Assembly (NCBI GenBank): GCA_031432545.1
Contig: JAVKGX010000004.1
Coordinates: 120,686-184,685 of the forward strand
Source: Armatimonadota bacterium
GTDB taxonomy: Bacteria > Sysuimicrobiota > Sysuimicrobiia > Sysuimicrobiales > Sysuimicrobiaceae
DNA: 64,000 bases
Direction of reading: 5' to 3'
The notes beneath the pieces were generated by a model. That model saw nothing but the letters and a program-made list of their open reading frames with translations, had not been told where the DNA came from and did not search any database. Both the position numbers and the translations under genes were made by a program. How positions within the stretch are numbered: position 1 is the stretch's first letter; the number at the start of each line of letters is the position of its first letter. Below, in pieces: positions 1 to 8,506 of the stretch.

Positions 1-49
1 CGTACAGCGCCAATCGCCGCAGGACGCGCGTCAGGCGCCGCAGTGTCAT
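1..49 (-). CDS. ABC transporter permease, MalG-like, N-terminal fragment
   Basis: Only the first 16 codons are in the window (MTLRRLTRVL...), running off the left edge. The ATG overlaps the TGA of the upstream permease as ATGA, the usual spacing of a MalF/MalG pair. The basic N-terminus fits a cytoplasmic lead-in to a first membrane helix. The assignment rests on operon position (ATPase, first permease, second permease), not on visible domain sequence. Confidence 0.5.
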   Translation of the reverse strand, partial: MTLRRLTRVLRRLALY

Positions 50-984
50 ACGCCCACCTCCGCGCGCCGTGCCACCCGCAGCATCACGACGGCCAGCACG
101 AGCAGCAGCGGGAGCAAGAACAGCGCGACCGCTGCCCCCTCCCCGAGGTTCGCGCCGAGGATGCCGCGCTGGAACGCCAGCGTGGACAGCACGTGCGTCT
201 GGTTGTACGGGCCGCCCCGGGTCAGCAGCCACACGACGCTGAAGTCCGTGGCCGTGAACACCATCCCGAACAGCACCGCGACCGTCACGACCGGCAGCAG
301 CAGCGGGAGGTTCACTTGGAACAGGCGCCGGAAGAACCCCGCTCCGTCCACCACGGCCGCCTCGCGGACGTCCTGCGGGATCGCGGTCATCCCGGCGAGC
401 ACGATCACGGTCGCGAACGGAAACATCCGCCACACGTGGACAATGATGATCGCCGCAGTCGCAAGTGCCGGTTCTCCGAACCAGTACAGCCAGCCCGGCA
501 GCAGGCCCGCGACCTTGAGGGTCCAGTTGATCACGCTGAACGTGGAATCGAAGATCCACACCCACGCCATCGACGCGAGGGCGACCGGTGCCGCCCAAGG
601 CAGGAGCAGCAGCGACCGGACGACGCGCTTGCCGAAGAAGGCCGCATCCAGCACGTGGGCTGCCGTCACCGCCAGCACCATGACCAGCAGCTGCGAGACG
701 ACCACGAACCGCAACGTGTTGGCGAGGGCGCGGCGGAACAGCGGGTCTCCGAGCAGGGTCTCGAAGTTCCGGAATCCCACCCAGCGCAGGTCCAGGCTTC
801 CGGCGGTCGCGGCCGAAAAGCTGAGGAGGATGGCGAGGGCGAACGGCACGGCGACCAGCAGGATGACATAGGCCAGCGCCGGCCCCAGCATGAGCGGGGC
901 GAGCACCGCCTCGCGGTCGGCGATCGTCCGCCGAACCAGTCCGGGCGCCGCGGGCGCAACCGCGGCCTCCCTACGCAGCGCCAT
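46..984 (-). CDS. Carbohydrate ABC transporter permease, MalF-like
   Basis: A 312-residue inner-membrane permease of the binding-protein-dependent type (MalF/UgpA class). It has about six hydrophobic helices and the EAA loop near residues 205-225 (REAAVVDGAGFFRRLFQVNLP), which docks on the ATPase. It would form half of the channel, with the partial permease at the left edge as its partner. It overlaps the ATPase gene by 14 bp and the next permease by 4 bp, indicating translational coupling. The substrate cannot be read from sequence; sugars, polyols or glycerol phosphates are usual for this class. Confidence 0.88.
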   Translation of the reverse strand: MALRREAAVAPAAPGLVRRTIADREAVLAPLMLGPALAYVILLVAVPFALAILLSFSAATAGSLDLRWVGFRNFETLLGDPLFRRALANTLRFVVVSQLLVMVLAVTAAHVLDAAFFGKRVVRSLLLLPWAAPVALASMAWVWIFDSTFSVINWTLKVAGLLPGWLYWFGEPALATAAIIIVHVWRMFPFATVIVLAGMTAIPQDVREAAVVDGAGFFRRLFQVNLPLLLPVVTVAVLFGMVFTATDFSVVWLLTRGGPYNQTHVLSTLAFQRGILGANLGEGAAVALFLLPLLLVLAVVMLRVARRAEVGV

Positions 985-2008
985 TGCGTGCGAGCCCTGT
1001 CCGCGCGTCGAATCGGCGCAGATCCCGTGAGCGCAGGGCGAACTCGTACACTTCCCCCTCGGCGATCGGCGTCGTGATCGTGACCGGCACCGCCGAGATG
1101 ACCGGCTGGTCGGTCCTCCGCTCTTCCTCCAGGTAGCCGTAGATCAACCGGTCGGAGCCCAGGTGTTCCACCTCTCGGACGCGGAACCGGTACACGACCA
1201 GGTCGTCGTTGGAGCCGAAGGCGTTCCTCGGGAGGAAGTTCTCGGGCCGGAAGCCGTAGATCGTCTGCTCGTCGTGCTCGACGAGGTTCATCGGCGGCGA
1301 TCCCAGAAACGTTGCGACGAACGTGTCGGCCGGGTTGTCGTAGACTTCCTGCGGCGTCCCGATCTGCCGGACGCGCCCCTGCTCCATCACCGCGATCCGG
1401 TCCCCCAGTCCCATGGCTTCCACCTGGTCGTGGGTCACGTAGATCGTGGTGGTCCCCAGTTGCCGCTGTAGCTGCTTGAGCTCGAACCGGGCGACCGCGC
1501 GCAGTTTTGCGTCGAGGTTGCTGAGCGGCTCGTCGAGCAGGAACACGCGCGGGTCTCGCACCACCGCCCGCGCCAGCGCCACGCGCTGCCGCTCCCCACC
1601 GGACAGCTGGCGCGGCCGGCGCCCGAGCAAATGGCCGATGCCGAACAGTCCGGCGGCCCACTCCACCCGCTGGCGGATCGTCGGCCGTTCTGTGCGCAGC
1701 GCTTCCAGCGGGAAGGCGATGTTCTCGAAAGCGGTCTTGTGCGGGTACAGCGCGTAGCTCTGGAACACCATGGCGATGCCGCGTGCCCGGGGCGGCACGT
1801 CCTCGTCGACGCGCTGGCCGCCGATGTAGATCTCCCCGGCCGTCGGCGTCTCGAGGCCGGCGATCATCCGCATCAGGGTCGTCTTTCCGCACCCCGAGGG
1901 TCCGAGCAGGACCAACAGCTCGCCCTCGCCCACCGAAAGATCCACGCCGTCGACGGCACGCACCTCGCCGAAGTGCTTGTGCAGAGACCGGGTTTCCACG
2001 TAGCCCAT
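971..2008 (-). CDS. ABC transporter ATP-binding protein, MalK/UgpC/MsmX type
   Basis: A 345-residue ATPase that powers the carbohydrate importer. Walker A is GPSGCGKTT, the signature is LSGGERQRVALARA, Walker B is FLLDEPLSNLDAKLR and the H-loop is YVTHDQVEAM. The C-terminal third, with GSPPMNLVE and GFRPENF, is the TOBE-type regulatory region of this family. The reading frame stays open far upstream, but MGYVETRSLHKHFGEVRAVDG at 2008 is the canonical N-terminus. The ATPase lies between the binding-protein and permease genes, a less common order that suggests it is dedicated to this system. Confidence 0.92.
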   Translation of the reverse strand: MGYVETRSLHKHFGEVRAVDGVDLSVGEGELLVLLGPSGCGKTTLMRMIAGLETPTAGEIYIGGQRVDEDVPPRARGIAMVFQSYALYPHKTAFENIAFPLEALRTERPTIRQRVEWAAGLFGIGHLLGRRPRQLSGGERQRVALARAVVRDPRVFLLDEPLSNLDAKLRAVARFELKQLQRQLGTTTIYVTHDQVEAMGLGDRIAVMEQGRVRQIGTPQEVYDNPADTFVATFLGSPPMNLVEHDEQTIYGFRPENFLPRNAFGSNDDLVVYRFRVREVEHLGSDRLIYGYLEEERRTDQPVISAVPVTITTPIAEGEVYEFALRSRDLRRFDARTGLARNGAA

Positions 2009-2085
2009 AGCAGTTTCCTCACACTGCGCCGGGGGCGAGGGCCCGGCGGCCCCCGACCCCCGGCGTTCCGTTCGTGCGCCGGCCG

Positions 2086-3546
2086 CTAGCGGTCTCCCCC
2101 TCCTCCGCCGACGAGCCCCTGACGGCGCCACTTCGTGAAGATCTCGCGGCAGCGCCGATTCGCCTCGTCCAGCGCCTGCCGCGGCGTCAGCTGTCCGGTC
2201 GCCGCCTTGGCGAACATGTCGGTGATCACGTAGGTATCGAAGATCTCGCCGATGGCCGGGTTGGCCGGACCGGGGTGACCAACGTTGGTCGTCCACTCCT
2301 CCGCGTCCGCGATCGGCCGCAGCTTGTCGGGCGGATTCGACCCGAACGGATCGCGGATGCACGCGGCGCGGATCCAGCGGCGTCCCTCCGCGGGCTTTTC
2401 GGCAACCGGCACGCGCCGGTCCGCCACCGATCCCATGAACGACGGGAAGTTGTACAGCTTGCTCGCCAGCACGGCGCTGCGGTAGTTCTCCAGCAGGTGG
2501 AGCAGGAACTCCTTGGCGACATCGGGGCTGCGGGCGAACCGCCAGATGACCCATACGCCGGTCAGGTGGCCGCTCACCCACCGCGCCGCGGGACCGCGCA
2601 GCGCGGGAACGAAGTGGATGTCGTCGGCGACCGGCAGACGGTTGTCCTGCGCGGTGCGGTAGGCCGAGATCGAGTTCAGGATGTACGAGGTCTGCCGCGC
2701 GTTGAGGGCCTGGTTGTTCGACGCGGCGTTCCAGCTCAACACGGCAGGGTTCATGACTTCCCGGAAGAGGCGGACACCGTACTCGAGTGCGCGGATCGTC
2801 TGCTCGCTGTTGAGCACGACGTTCTCCTGGGCGTCCTGCACCGAGGCACCGAACGACCACAGGATCGCCCGCACGGCCATGTTCGAGTCGATGTCCTGGG
2901 AGTACCCGATCCCGATGGGGATCTGGATCTCCGGGAACCGCTGCTTGATCCGGTTGCCGCCCACCAGCAGATCGTTCCAGGTCGCCGGACCGTTGGGGTA
3001 TCCGACCGCGGTCCAGACGCTCTTCAGATAGTCGCCGGGATCCGGCACCCAGTTGTCGGAGAACCCGAACCACTTGTTCGTGTTGCGGTTGAAGGTGCTG
3101 CGCCGGATGAACGGCATCATCGGGCCGTACAGACGCTCCGCCTCGCGGTTGATGTCGGCCAGATCGAGCACGTGCGGCTCGAACGCCGCCGGCGGCGCCA
3201 GAAAGAAGAACAGGTCGTGGCCCTGCTGCGCGGCGACCTCCGCGTTGGCCCGCGGCACGACGTCGGCGAATGAGATGTGGTCGACGGTCACCTGGATGCC
3301 CTTGCTCTCACCCCAGCGGCGGGCGAACGGATCGAACCACTCGTCGTAGGCCGGCACGAAGTGGCTCCACGTGCCGATGCGCAGCGTCCGCTGCTGCGCC
3401 ATGGCGTACTTCGGCACGTAAAAGTACGGCATGCTGGCGACCGCCGTCGCGGCGGCGGCGCGCTTGAGGAAATCCCGTCGGGAGATCCGCCCTTGTTCGG
3501 CGCCGCCCCCGTCGACCGGTGCTGGTGCCTTCTTCGGTTCTGACAT
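2086..3546 (-). CDS. Tat-exported extracellular solute-binding protein, family 1
   Basis: About 486 residues. A twin-arginine signal (RISRRDFLKRAAAATAVA, ending near AMAQQ) shows export of the folded protein. The rest fits a large periplasmic binding protein for sugars or related compounds, serving the adjacent permeases. A GTG at 3558 overlaps the previous stop as GTGA, but an SD-like GGGGGGTGA lies 8 nt before the ATG at 3546, so I prefer the ATG. Tat rather than Sec export, and no lipobox, suggest a diderm-type or free extracellular protein, or an unrecognised tether. Confidence 0.85.
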   Translation of the reverse strand: MSEPKKAPAPVDGGGAEQGRISRRDFLKRAAAATAVASMPYFYVPKYAMAQQRTLRIGTWSHFVPAYDEWFDPFARRWGESKGIQVTVDHISFADVVPRANAEVAAQQGHDLFFFLAPPAAFEPHVLDLADINREAERLYGPMMPFIRRSTFNRNTNKWFGFSDNWVPDPGDYLKSVWTAVGYPNGPATWNDLLVGGNRIKQRFPEIQIPIGIGYSQDIDSNMAVRAILWSFGASVQDAQENVVLNSEQTIRALEYGVRLFREVMNPAVLSWNAASNNQALNARQTSYILNSISAYRTAQDNRLPVADDIHFVPALRGPAARWVSGHLTGVWVIWRFARSPDVAKEFLLHLLENYRSAVLASKLYNFPSFMGSVADRRVPVAEKPAEGRRWIRAACIRDPFGSNPPDKLRPIADAEEWTTNVGHPGPANPAIGEIFDTYVITDMFAKAATGQLTPRQALDEANRRCREIFTKWRRQGLVGGGGGDR

Positions 3547-3554
3547 GCTGCTTC

Positions 3555-4499
3555 TCACCCCCCTCGGTCTGCTTCGTTGTCCAGAGTACGCCCGCCGACG
3601 TCCCGTTCCCTCCCTAAAGACCGGGTTTCACCGGACAGTTCCTCCAGCAGCAGGGCGAGGGCCGACGAGTCCGCCTCGCCGCGGCCGGTTGCCACAAGCG
3701 CCGCCATCAGTTCGCCCACCAACGCCGTCGCCGGCAACGGCACGCCCGCATCCCGGCCTGCGGCGAGGGCGATGGCCAGGTCCTTGCGGTGCAGCCGACT
3801 GCGAAAACCGGGTTCGTAGAGGCGGTCAAGCATCCGCTGCCCGTGGACTTCCAGGACCCTGCTCGCAGCGAATCCCCCCAGCAGCGCCTGACGTACCCGG
3901 GCGGGGTCGACCCCGCTGCGCCGCGCCAGCGTCAGGGCTTCGGCGACGGCTTGCACGGTAAGGGCCACGACGATCTGGTTGGCTGCCTTGCACACCTGCC
4001 CGGCGCCGTTGGGACCGACGTGGACGATGTTCCTGCCCATCGCTTCGAACAGCGGCTGGCAGGCAGCGAACGTCTGGTCGTCACCGCCCACCATGATCGA
4101 GAGCGTCGCTTCCTCGGCGCCCCTTTGCCCCCCGCTGACCGGCGCATCCAGCATCTGAACGCCCCGAGCCCGCAGTCGTTGCGCGAAGGCGCGCGCCGCG
4201 CCGGGCGCAATCGTGCTCATGTCGATCACCACGCCGCCCGTCCGCAGCCCCTCCTCCACACCGCCCGGGCCGAACAGGACCTGCTCGACGTCGGGCGTAT
4301 CGGGCAGCATCGTGATCACCACGTCGCTGGCCTGTGCGACCTCCACGGGGGCACTCGCAGCCGCAGCCCCCGCGGCCACCAGTTCGTCCACCGGCGGACG
4401 GCTACGGCTGTGCACCGTCAGCCGATACCCCGCGCGCAGGAGGTTGCGGGCCATCGGCTTGCCCATGATGCCCAAACCGATAAAACCCACCGAACTCAT
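3555..4499 (-). CDS. NAD(P)-dependent beta-hydroxyacid dehydrogenase (3-hydroxyisobutyrate / tartronate semialdehyde reductase family)
   Basis: 314 residues with an N-terminal Rossmann motif (GFIGLGIMGKPMARNL), substrate motif DAPVSGG, and the catalytic-lysine region GAGQVCKAANQ. These place it with GlxR/GarR/HIBADH enzymes, which interconvert a beta-hydroxyacid and a semialdehyde. The frame extends 14 codons upstream, but the family N-terminus starts at MSSVGFIG (4499). It is first in the operon with the carbohydrate-type ABC transporter, so it may act on an imported sugar-acid derivative. The exact substrate is not readable. Confidence 0.82.
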   Translation of the reverse strand: MSSVGFIGLGIMGKPMARNLLRAGYRLTVHSRSRPPVDELVAAGAAAASAPVEVAQASDVVITMLPDTPDVEQVLFGPGGVEEGLRTGGVVIDMSTIAPGAARAFAQRLRARGVQMLDAPVSGGQRGAEEATLSIMVGGDDQTFAACQPLFEAMGRNIVHVGPNGAGQVCKAANQIVVALTVQAVAEALTLARRSGVDPARVRQALLGGFAASRVLEVHGQRMLDRLYEPGFRSRLHRKDLAIALAAGRDAGVPLPATALVGELMAALVATGRGEADSSALALLLEELSGETRSLGRERDVGGRTLDNEADRGG

Positions 4500-4561
4500 C
4501 TGGGGATCGAACCGACCGGAGCGATCCGCGGCGCCGTTCACCGTTCACCGCCCACGGCCGT

Positions 4562-4637
4562 TGGTGGCCCCAGGGGAATTCGAATCCCCGTCTCCACCTT
4601 GAGAGGGTGGTGTCCTAGGCCTCTAGACGATGGGGCC
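4562..4637 (-). tRNA. tRNA-Glu (anticodon CTC), CCA encoded
   Basis: Folds by hand into a full cloverleaf. A 7-bp acceptor stem GGCCCCA/TGGGGCC is followed by discriminator A and an encoded CCA. The anticodon stem CCACC/GGTGG closes loop CTCTCAA, and T arm GGGGA-TTCGAAT-TCCCC is perfect. The anticodon CTC reads GAG. It lies downstream of gltX, which makes its aminoacyl form, and next to a tRNA-Gln. Confidence 0.96.
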
Positions 4638-4695
4638 ATGCACCGCAGTGGTCGGTGGGCCCCACACACCGGGCCTCCCCGACCGTCGTCCTCAC

Positions 4696-4769
4696 TGGCT
4701 GGGGGAGGAGGATTCGAACCCCCGCTAACGGGTCCAGAGCCCGTCGTCCTACCGCTAGACGATCCCCCA
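4696..4769 (-). tRNA. tRNA-Gln (anticodon CTG), CCA encoded
   Basis: The acceptor stem is TGGGGGA/TCCCCCA with discriminator G and encoded CCA. The anticodon stem ACGGG/CCCGT closes loop CTCTGGA (CTG, reading CAG), and a GGTTCGAAT T-loop is present. If no GlnRS exists in this genome, the neighbouring GluRS would charge this tRNA for GatCAB transamidation; that is an inference from the pairing with gltX. Confidence 0.95.
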
Positions 4770-4797
4770 AAACAAGCCCCACGGTTGCCCGTGGGGC
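4770..4797 (-). terminator. Terminator-like hairpin between gltX and tRNA-Gln
   Basis: Read on the minus strand, a perfect 9-bp stem (GCCCCACGG / CCGTGGGGC) closes a GCAA tetraloop and is followed by TTGTTTT. The T run leads directly into the first base of tRNA-Gln. It may terminate gltX transcripts. It also sits between a possible promoter and the tRNA, so it could instead be a leader hairpin removed during tRNA 5' processing. Confidence 0.5.
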
Positions 4798-4807
4798 CAC
4801 ACCCCCT

Positions 4808-4836
4808 ATCTTGGCGGACCGCGCCGACCCTGTCAA
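4808..4836 (-). promoter_or_regulatory. Possible sigma-70-type promoter for the tRNA genes
   Basis: TTGACA (revcomp of 4831-4836) is followed after 17 nt by CAAGAT (revcomp of 4808-4813). The -35 is perfect; the -10 matches only three of six consensus positions. It lies between the gltX stop codon and tRNA-Gln. Confidence 0.35.
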
Positions 4837-4850
4837 ACCGCTGCCACGCT

Positions 4851-6398
4851 CTATGCGGCGCCGCCGGCCAACGCCTGCGCGTCGGCCAGGCGCCGAACGA
4901 CCCGGTCCTTGCCGAGGACCTCGATCAGTTCGAACAGGCCGGGCCCCACAGTCTTGCCCGTGAGCGCCACCCGCAGCGGATGGACGATTGCACGCATCTC
5001 CAGATCCCGTTCGCTTGCCAGCGCCCGCAGCACGCGCTCGATGTGAGCAGCCGCAAACGGATCCGCCGCCCCCAGCTGCTCCGAGGCCTCCCGCAGCACC
5101 TGTCCGGCACCCGGCTGCCGGAGGTACTTGGTGACGGCTGCCTCGTCGTAGCGGGGTCGCTCTAGGAAGAAGAAGTCGCCGTAGGTCACCACATCCTCCC
5201 CGGTCTTCAGACGCTCGCCGAGGACTTCGACCACCCGGCGCACGTAGTCCCGCACCTCGGGGCCCACCGGCTCGGTGAGCAGGCTCCGGCGCACCAGGTA
5301 GCCGGTGACCAGGTCGACGACCCGCTCCGGATCGTCGCGCATGGCCCGGCGCATGTACTCGCCGTTCATCCATACCAGCTTTTGGCGGTCGAAGATCGGC
5401 GAGGCCCGCCCCACCTGCGCGATGTCGAAGCGCGCCACCAACTCCTCGGTGCTGAAGATCTCTCGCCCGTCCTCCGGGTACCAGCCCATGAGCGCGAAGA
5501 AGTTGCGCATGGCCTCGGGCAGGTACAGCTCGTCGCGGTAGTCGCGCAACGCCGTATCGCCGTGCCGCTTGCTGAGCTTCTTGCGGTCGGGTCCCAGCAG
5601 CACGGGAAGGTGGGCAAACTGCGGCGGATCCCAACCGGCCGCATGGTACATCAAGAGCTGGCGCGGGGTGTTCGACAGGTGCTCAAGCCCGCGCATGATG
5701 TGGGTGATCGCCATCCCGTGGTCGTCGGTGACGTTGGCGAAGTTGTACAGGGCGCTGCCGTCCGAGCGCACGATGATGAAGTCGTCGATGTCGTCGAGAT
5801 GGAACAGGACCTCCCCCCGGATCAGGTCGTGCACCACGACGCAGATCTTGGCCTCGCCGTCGTGGCGCCGCGCTTGCAGCCAACCATCCGGCGCCGTCAG
5901 CGCGGGATCCCGGAACCGCTCCGTGTTGAACCGCAATGCCGGACGCCGGCCGGCGGCCTCGAGCGCGGCGACCTCCGCCGCCGACAGGTCACGGCAGCGG
6001 CCCGAGTACCGGTACGGGCGATGCTCCGCCTGCGCCCGTTCGCGGTCGGCATCGATCTCCTCCGGGGTGCAGTAGCATGGGTAGGCGGCACCGCGTCGCA
6101 CGAGTTCTTCGGCGGTCTGTCGGTACAGATCGGTGCGTTCGGTCTGTCGGTACGGTCCGTTCGGGCCGCCCACGTCCGGCCCCTCGTCCCAGTCGATGCC
6201 CAGCCACCGCAGGTCCTCGTAGATCGCCTGCTCGAACTCCGGGCGCGACCGCGTCCGGTCGGTATCCTCGATCCGCAGCACGACCTGCCCACCGTGTCGG
6301 CGCGCATACAGCCAGTTGAAGAACGCGGCCCAGGCGTTGCCCACGTGGATGTAACCGGTGGGCGACGGCGGGATCCGGGTGCGCACGGTCGTGGACAT
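4851..6398 (-). CDS. gltX: Glutamyl-tRNA synthetase
   Basis: 515 residues, class I aminoacyl-tRNA synthetase. It has the HIGH-type motif in PPSPTGYIHVGNAWAA near the N-terminus, the Glu-specific segment LRIEDTDRTRS, and the KMSKS equivalent KKLSKRHG near residue 270. The alpha-helical anticodon-binding domain fills the C-terminal third. It attaches glutamate to tRNA-Glu and, in organisms without GlnRS, also to tRNA-Gln. Both substrate tRNAs are encoded just downstream on the same strand. Start ATG at 6398 gives the normal N-terminus. Confidence 0.96.
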   Translation of the reverse strand: MSTTVRTRIPPSPTGYIHVGNAWAAFFNWLYARRHGGQVVLRIEDTDRTRSRPEFEQAIYEDLRWLGIDWDEGPDVGGPNGPYRQTERTDLYRQTAEELVRRGAAYPCYCTPEEIDADRERAQAEHRPYRYSGRCRDLSAAEVAALEAAGRRPALRFNTERFRDPALTAPDGWLQARRHDGEAKICVVVHDLIRGEVLFHLDDIDDFIIVRSDGSALYNFANVTDDHGMAITHIMRGLEHLSNTPRQLLMYHAAGWDPPQFAHLPVLLGPDRKKLSKRHGDTALRDYRDELYLPEAMRNFFALMGWYPEDGREIFSTEELVARFDIAQVGRASPIFDRQKLVWMNGEYMRRAMRDDPERVVDLVTGYLVRRSLLTEPVGPEVRDYVRRVVEVLGERLKTGEDVVTYGDFFFLERPRYDEAAVTKYLRQPGAGQVLREASEQLGAADPFAAAHIERVLRALASERDLEMRAIVHPLRVALTGKTVGPGLFELIEVLGKDRVVRRLADAQALAGGAA

Positions 6399-6413
6399 GG
6401 TGGGGCGTCGACG

Positions 6414-7358
6414 CTACGTGAACAGCGCGCTCACGGACTGGTCACCGTGGATCCGGCGGATGGCCTCCCCCAGCAGCGGCGCGACCGACAGGATGGTGAC
6501 CTTCTCGGGCAGCCCGGCCGGCGGCGGGATCGTATTGGTGACGATGACCTCCCGAATCTCCTCTCGCTGCAGGCGCTCGAGCGCCGCTCCGGCGAACGCC
6601 GCGTGCGTGGCGCAGATGTACACCTCGGGCCGGGCCCCGTGCGCCATGAGGATGTCGACGGCGTTGTACAGTGTGCCGGCGGTGCTGATCCGGTCCTCGA
6701 TGCCGATGACCGGCGTCTTGCCTTCCACGGTCCCAACGATCTCGACGGGTTCCTTCTGGTCCTTGCCGATCCGCCTCTGGAAAATGATGGCCAGCGGAAG
6801 GTTCAACCGGTCCGCGAGCTCCTTGCTGCGCTTGACCGCGCCGGCGTCCGCGGCGACCACCACCGCGTCCCGGAGGCCCTTGTGGCGGAGGTAGTCGGCG
6901 AACAGCGGCATCGCCCTTAGGTGGTCGACCGGGATGCTGAAGAATCCCTCGATCTGGCCCGCGTGCAGGTCGACGGTGAGGACACGGTTCGCGCCGGCGG
7001 TGATCAGCATGTCGGCCACCAACCGGCCGGTGATCGGCTCGCGCGGCGCATCCTTCTTGTCCTTCTGCGCGTATCCGTAGTAGGGGATCACCGCGGTGAT
7101 GCGTCCGGCCGATGCCCGGCGAGCGGCATCGAGCATGATCAGCAGTTCCATGAGGTTCTCGTTTACCGGATGACAGAGGGGCTGCACGACGAACGCGTCG
7201 ACCCCGCGCACGTTCTCCTCGTACCGCACGTAGATCTCCCCATCGGCGAACCGCTCGATGCGCACCTGGCCGAGCTCGACCTCCAGACACTCGGCGATCT
7301 CCTGGGTCAGCGGGCGGTTGCCGGTTCCGGAGAAGATCTTCAGCGGTCCGTACTGCAT
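6414..7358 (-). CDS. prs: Ribose-phosphate pyrophosphokinase
   Basis: 314 residues, normal length. It makes PRPP from ribose 5-phosphate and ATP for nucleotide, His and Trp synthesis. Visible motifs are the N-terminal KIFSGTGNRPL, the ATP-site segment ERFADGEIYV, the YYGYAQKDKK flexible loop, and the PRPP-binding loop GIEDRISTAGTL. In that loop the usual VDDMIDTAGT is changed (ED for DD, S for D), which is tolerable but atypical. It lies 15 bp upstream of gltX, probably co-transcribed. Confidence 0.95.
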   Translation of the reverse strand: MQYGPLKIFSGTGNRPLTQEIAECLEVELGQVRIERFADGEIYVRYEENVRGVDAFVVQPLCHPVNENLMELLIMLDAARRASAGRITAVIPYYGYAQKDKKDAPREPITGRLVADMLITAGANRVLTVDLHAGQIEGFFSIPVDHLRAMPLFADYLRHKGLRDAVVVAADAGAVKRSKELADRLNLPLAIIFQRRIGKDQKEPVEIVGTVEGKTPVIGIEDRISTAGTLYNAVDILMAHGARPEVYICATHAAFAGAALERLQREEIREVIVTNTIPPPAGLPEKVTILSVAPLLGEAIRRIHGDQSVSALFT

Positions 7359-7411
7359 CGCCTCACCCCTCGGTCAACCTCCTCCGACGGCACGTGGGCA
7401 CGGACCGTCGC

Positions 7412-7675
7412 TCACCGCGCCTCCACCACGAACCGGATGGCAGTACGCTCCTCCCCGTCGATCTCGACTCTCGCGAACGCGGGGATCACCACCAAGTCGA
7501 TGCCGTTGGGGGCGACGAAGCCGCGCGCGATCGCGATCGCCTTCACGGCCTGGTTGACGGCGCCCGCCCCGATCGCCTGCAACTCCGCAGACCCCTGCTC
7601 CCGCAGCAGCGCCGCCAGCGCGCCGGCGACGGCCTTGGGATTGGAATCGGCGGACACCCTCAGCACGTCGGCCAT
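7412..7675 (-). CDS. spoVS: Stage V sporulation protein S (SpoVS) family
   Basis: An 87-residue small protein beginning MADVLRVSADSNPKAVAGALAALLRE, the hallmark SpoVS N-terminus. The family has an Alba-like fold and is found in endospore formers and in non-sporulating Thermus/Deinococcus-type bacteria. In Bacillus, loss affects coat assembly and septation; the biochemical role is unclear. The reading frame is open far upstream, but the ATG at 7675 gives the family start and has a GAGGGGG ribosome site. It sits between the tagA-like gene and prs. Confidence 0.9.
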   Translation of the reverse strand: MADVLRVSADSNPKAVAGALAALLREQGSAELQAIGAGAVNQAVKAIAIARGFVAPNGIDLVVIPAFARVEIDGEERTAIRFVVEAR

Positions 7676-7743
7676 CCCGGCCCCCTCGCCGGCGCATGCG
7701 TCGCGCGAAGAGTCTTCCTCCTCGCGCAGTTGATCCCCTGCCT

Positions 7744-8502
7744 TCAGCACCGCCGCACCAGGATCGCCCACGCAAACGCCAACAGGGCCGTCTGCCGGCG
7801 CCAGCGGGACGGCTGACGCAAAAGCCTGTACAGCCACTCCAGGTGCAGCCTTCGCAGCCAGCGTGGGGCGCGCCGGACGCGCCCCGCGAGCACGTCGAGG
7901 CTGCCACCCACACCCATGGCCACGCGCACGTTCAGCCGATCCAGGTGGCGTGCCAACCACTTCTCCTGCAGCGGCATCCCCAGCCCGGCGAACAGCAGGT
8001 CGGCGCTCGAAGCGGCGATCTGCTCGACGGCGTCGGCGGCCCGTAGACTCCGGTATCCGTCCCGGGTGCCTGCAATGCGCAACCCTGGGTAGCGGGCGGC
8101 GAGGGACCGCGCGGCGGCCTCGGTCACTCCCGGCACACCCCCCAACAGGAAGACCGACCGACCGGCCCGCTCTGCCCACGCGCAGAGGCCGAGCATCAGG
8201 TCGACTCCCGCCACCCGACCCGGCAGAGGTCGGCCCAAGCGGCGGGCCGCCCACACGACACCGATGCCGTCGGCGACCACCAGGTCGGCGCCGCGGATGG
8301 CCGCGGCCAGTTCCGGATCTTTCCGAGCGGCCATCACCGCCTCGGGGTTGGCCGTCACGATCAGATGCGGTCTGCCGTCCTCGGCGAGGTCGGCGACGTA
8401 CCGGACCGCAGTGGGGAGGTCGACGGGGTCGAACGGCACGCCCAGGATCCTCACGCGGTCGTTCCGCGCGCCGCCACTCCCTTCGGCTCCCGACACCCGC
8501 AC
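7744..8502 (-). CDS. WecG/TagA/CpsF family glycosyltransferase
   Basis: 252 residues of the GT26 family, which transfers ManNAc or a related aminosugar to undecaprenyl-PP-linked GlcNAc in teichoic-acid, enterobacterial common antigen or secondary wall polymer synthesis. Typical features are the DGIGVVWAARRLG segment, GVDLM, and the LFAGLGMPLQEKW motif near residue 180. It is 4 bp downstream of csaB, so the two are probably co-translated. The pairing suggests a pyruvylated secondary cell-wall polymer that anchors S-layer proteins. Confidence 0.9.
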   Translation of the reverse strand: MRVSGAEGSGGARNDRVRILGVPFDPVDLPTAVRYVADLAEDGRPHLIVTANPEAVMAARKDPELAAAIRGADLVVADGIGVVWAARRLGRPLPGRVAGVDLMLGLCAWAERAGRSVFLLGGVPGVTEAAARSLAARYPGLRIAGTRDGYRSLRAADAVEQIAASSADLLFAGLGMPLQEKWLARHLDRLNVRVAMGVGGSLDVLAGRVRRAPRWLRRLHLEWLYRLLRQPSRWRRQTALLAFAWAILVRRC

Positions 8503-8506
8503 GCGC

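Noticed and set aside
971..3073. A 700-codon frame as one ABC protein
   Set aside because: Only the last 345 codons match the ATPase; the earlier part is antisense-frame noise over the solute-binding protein gene.
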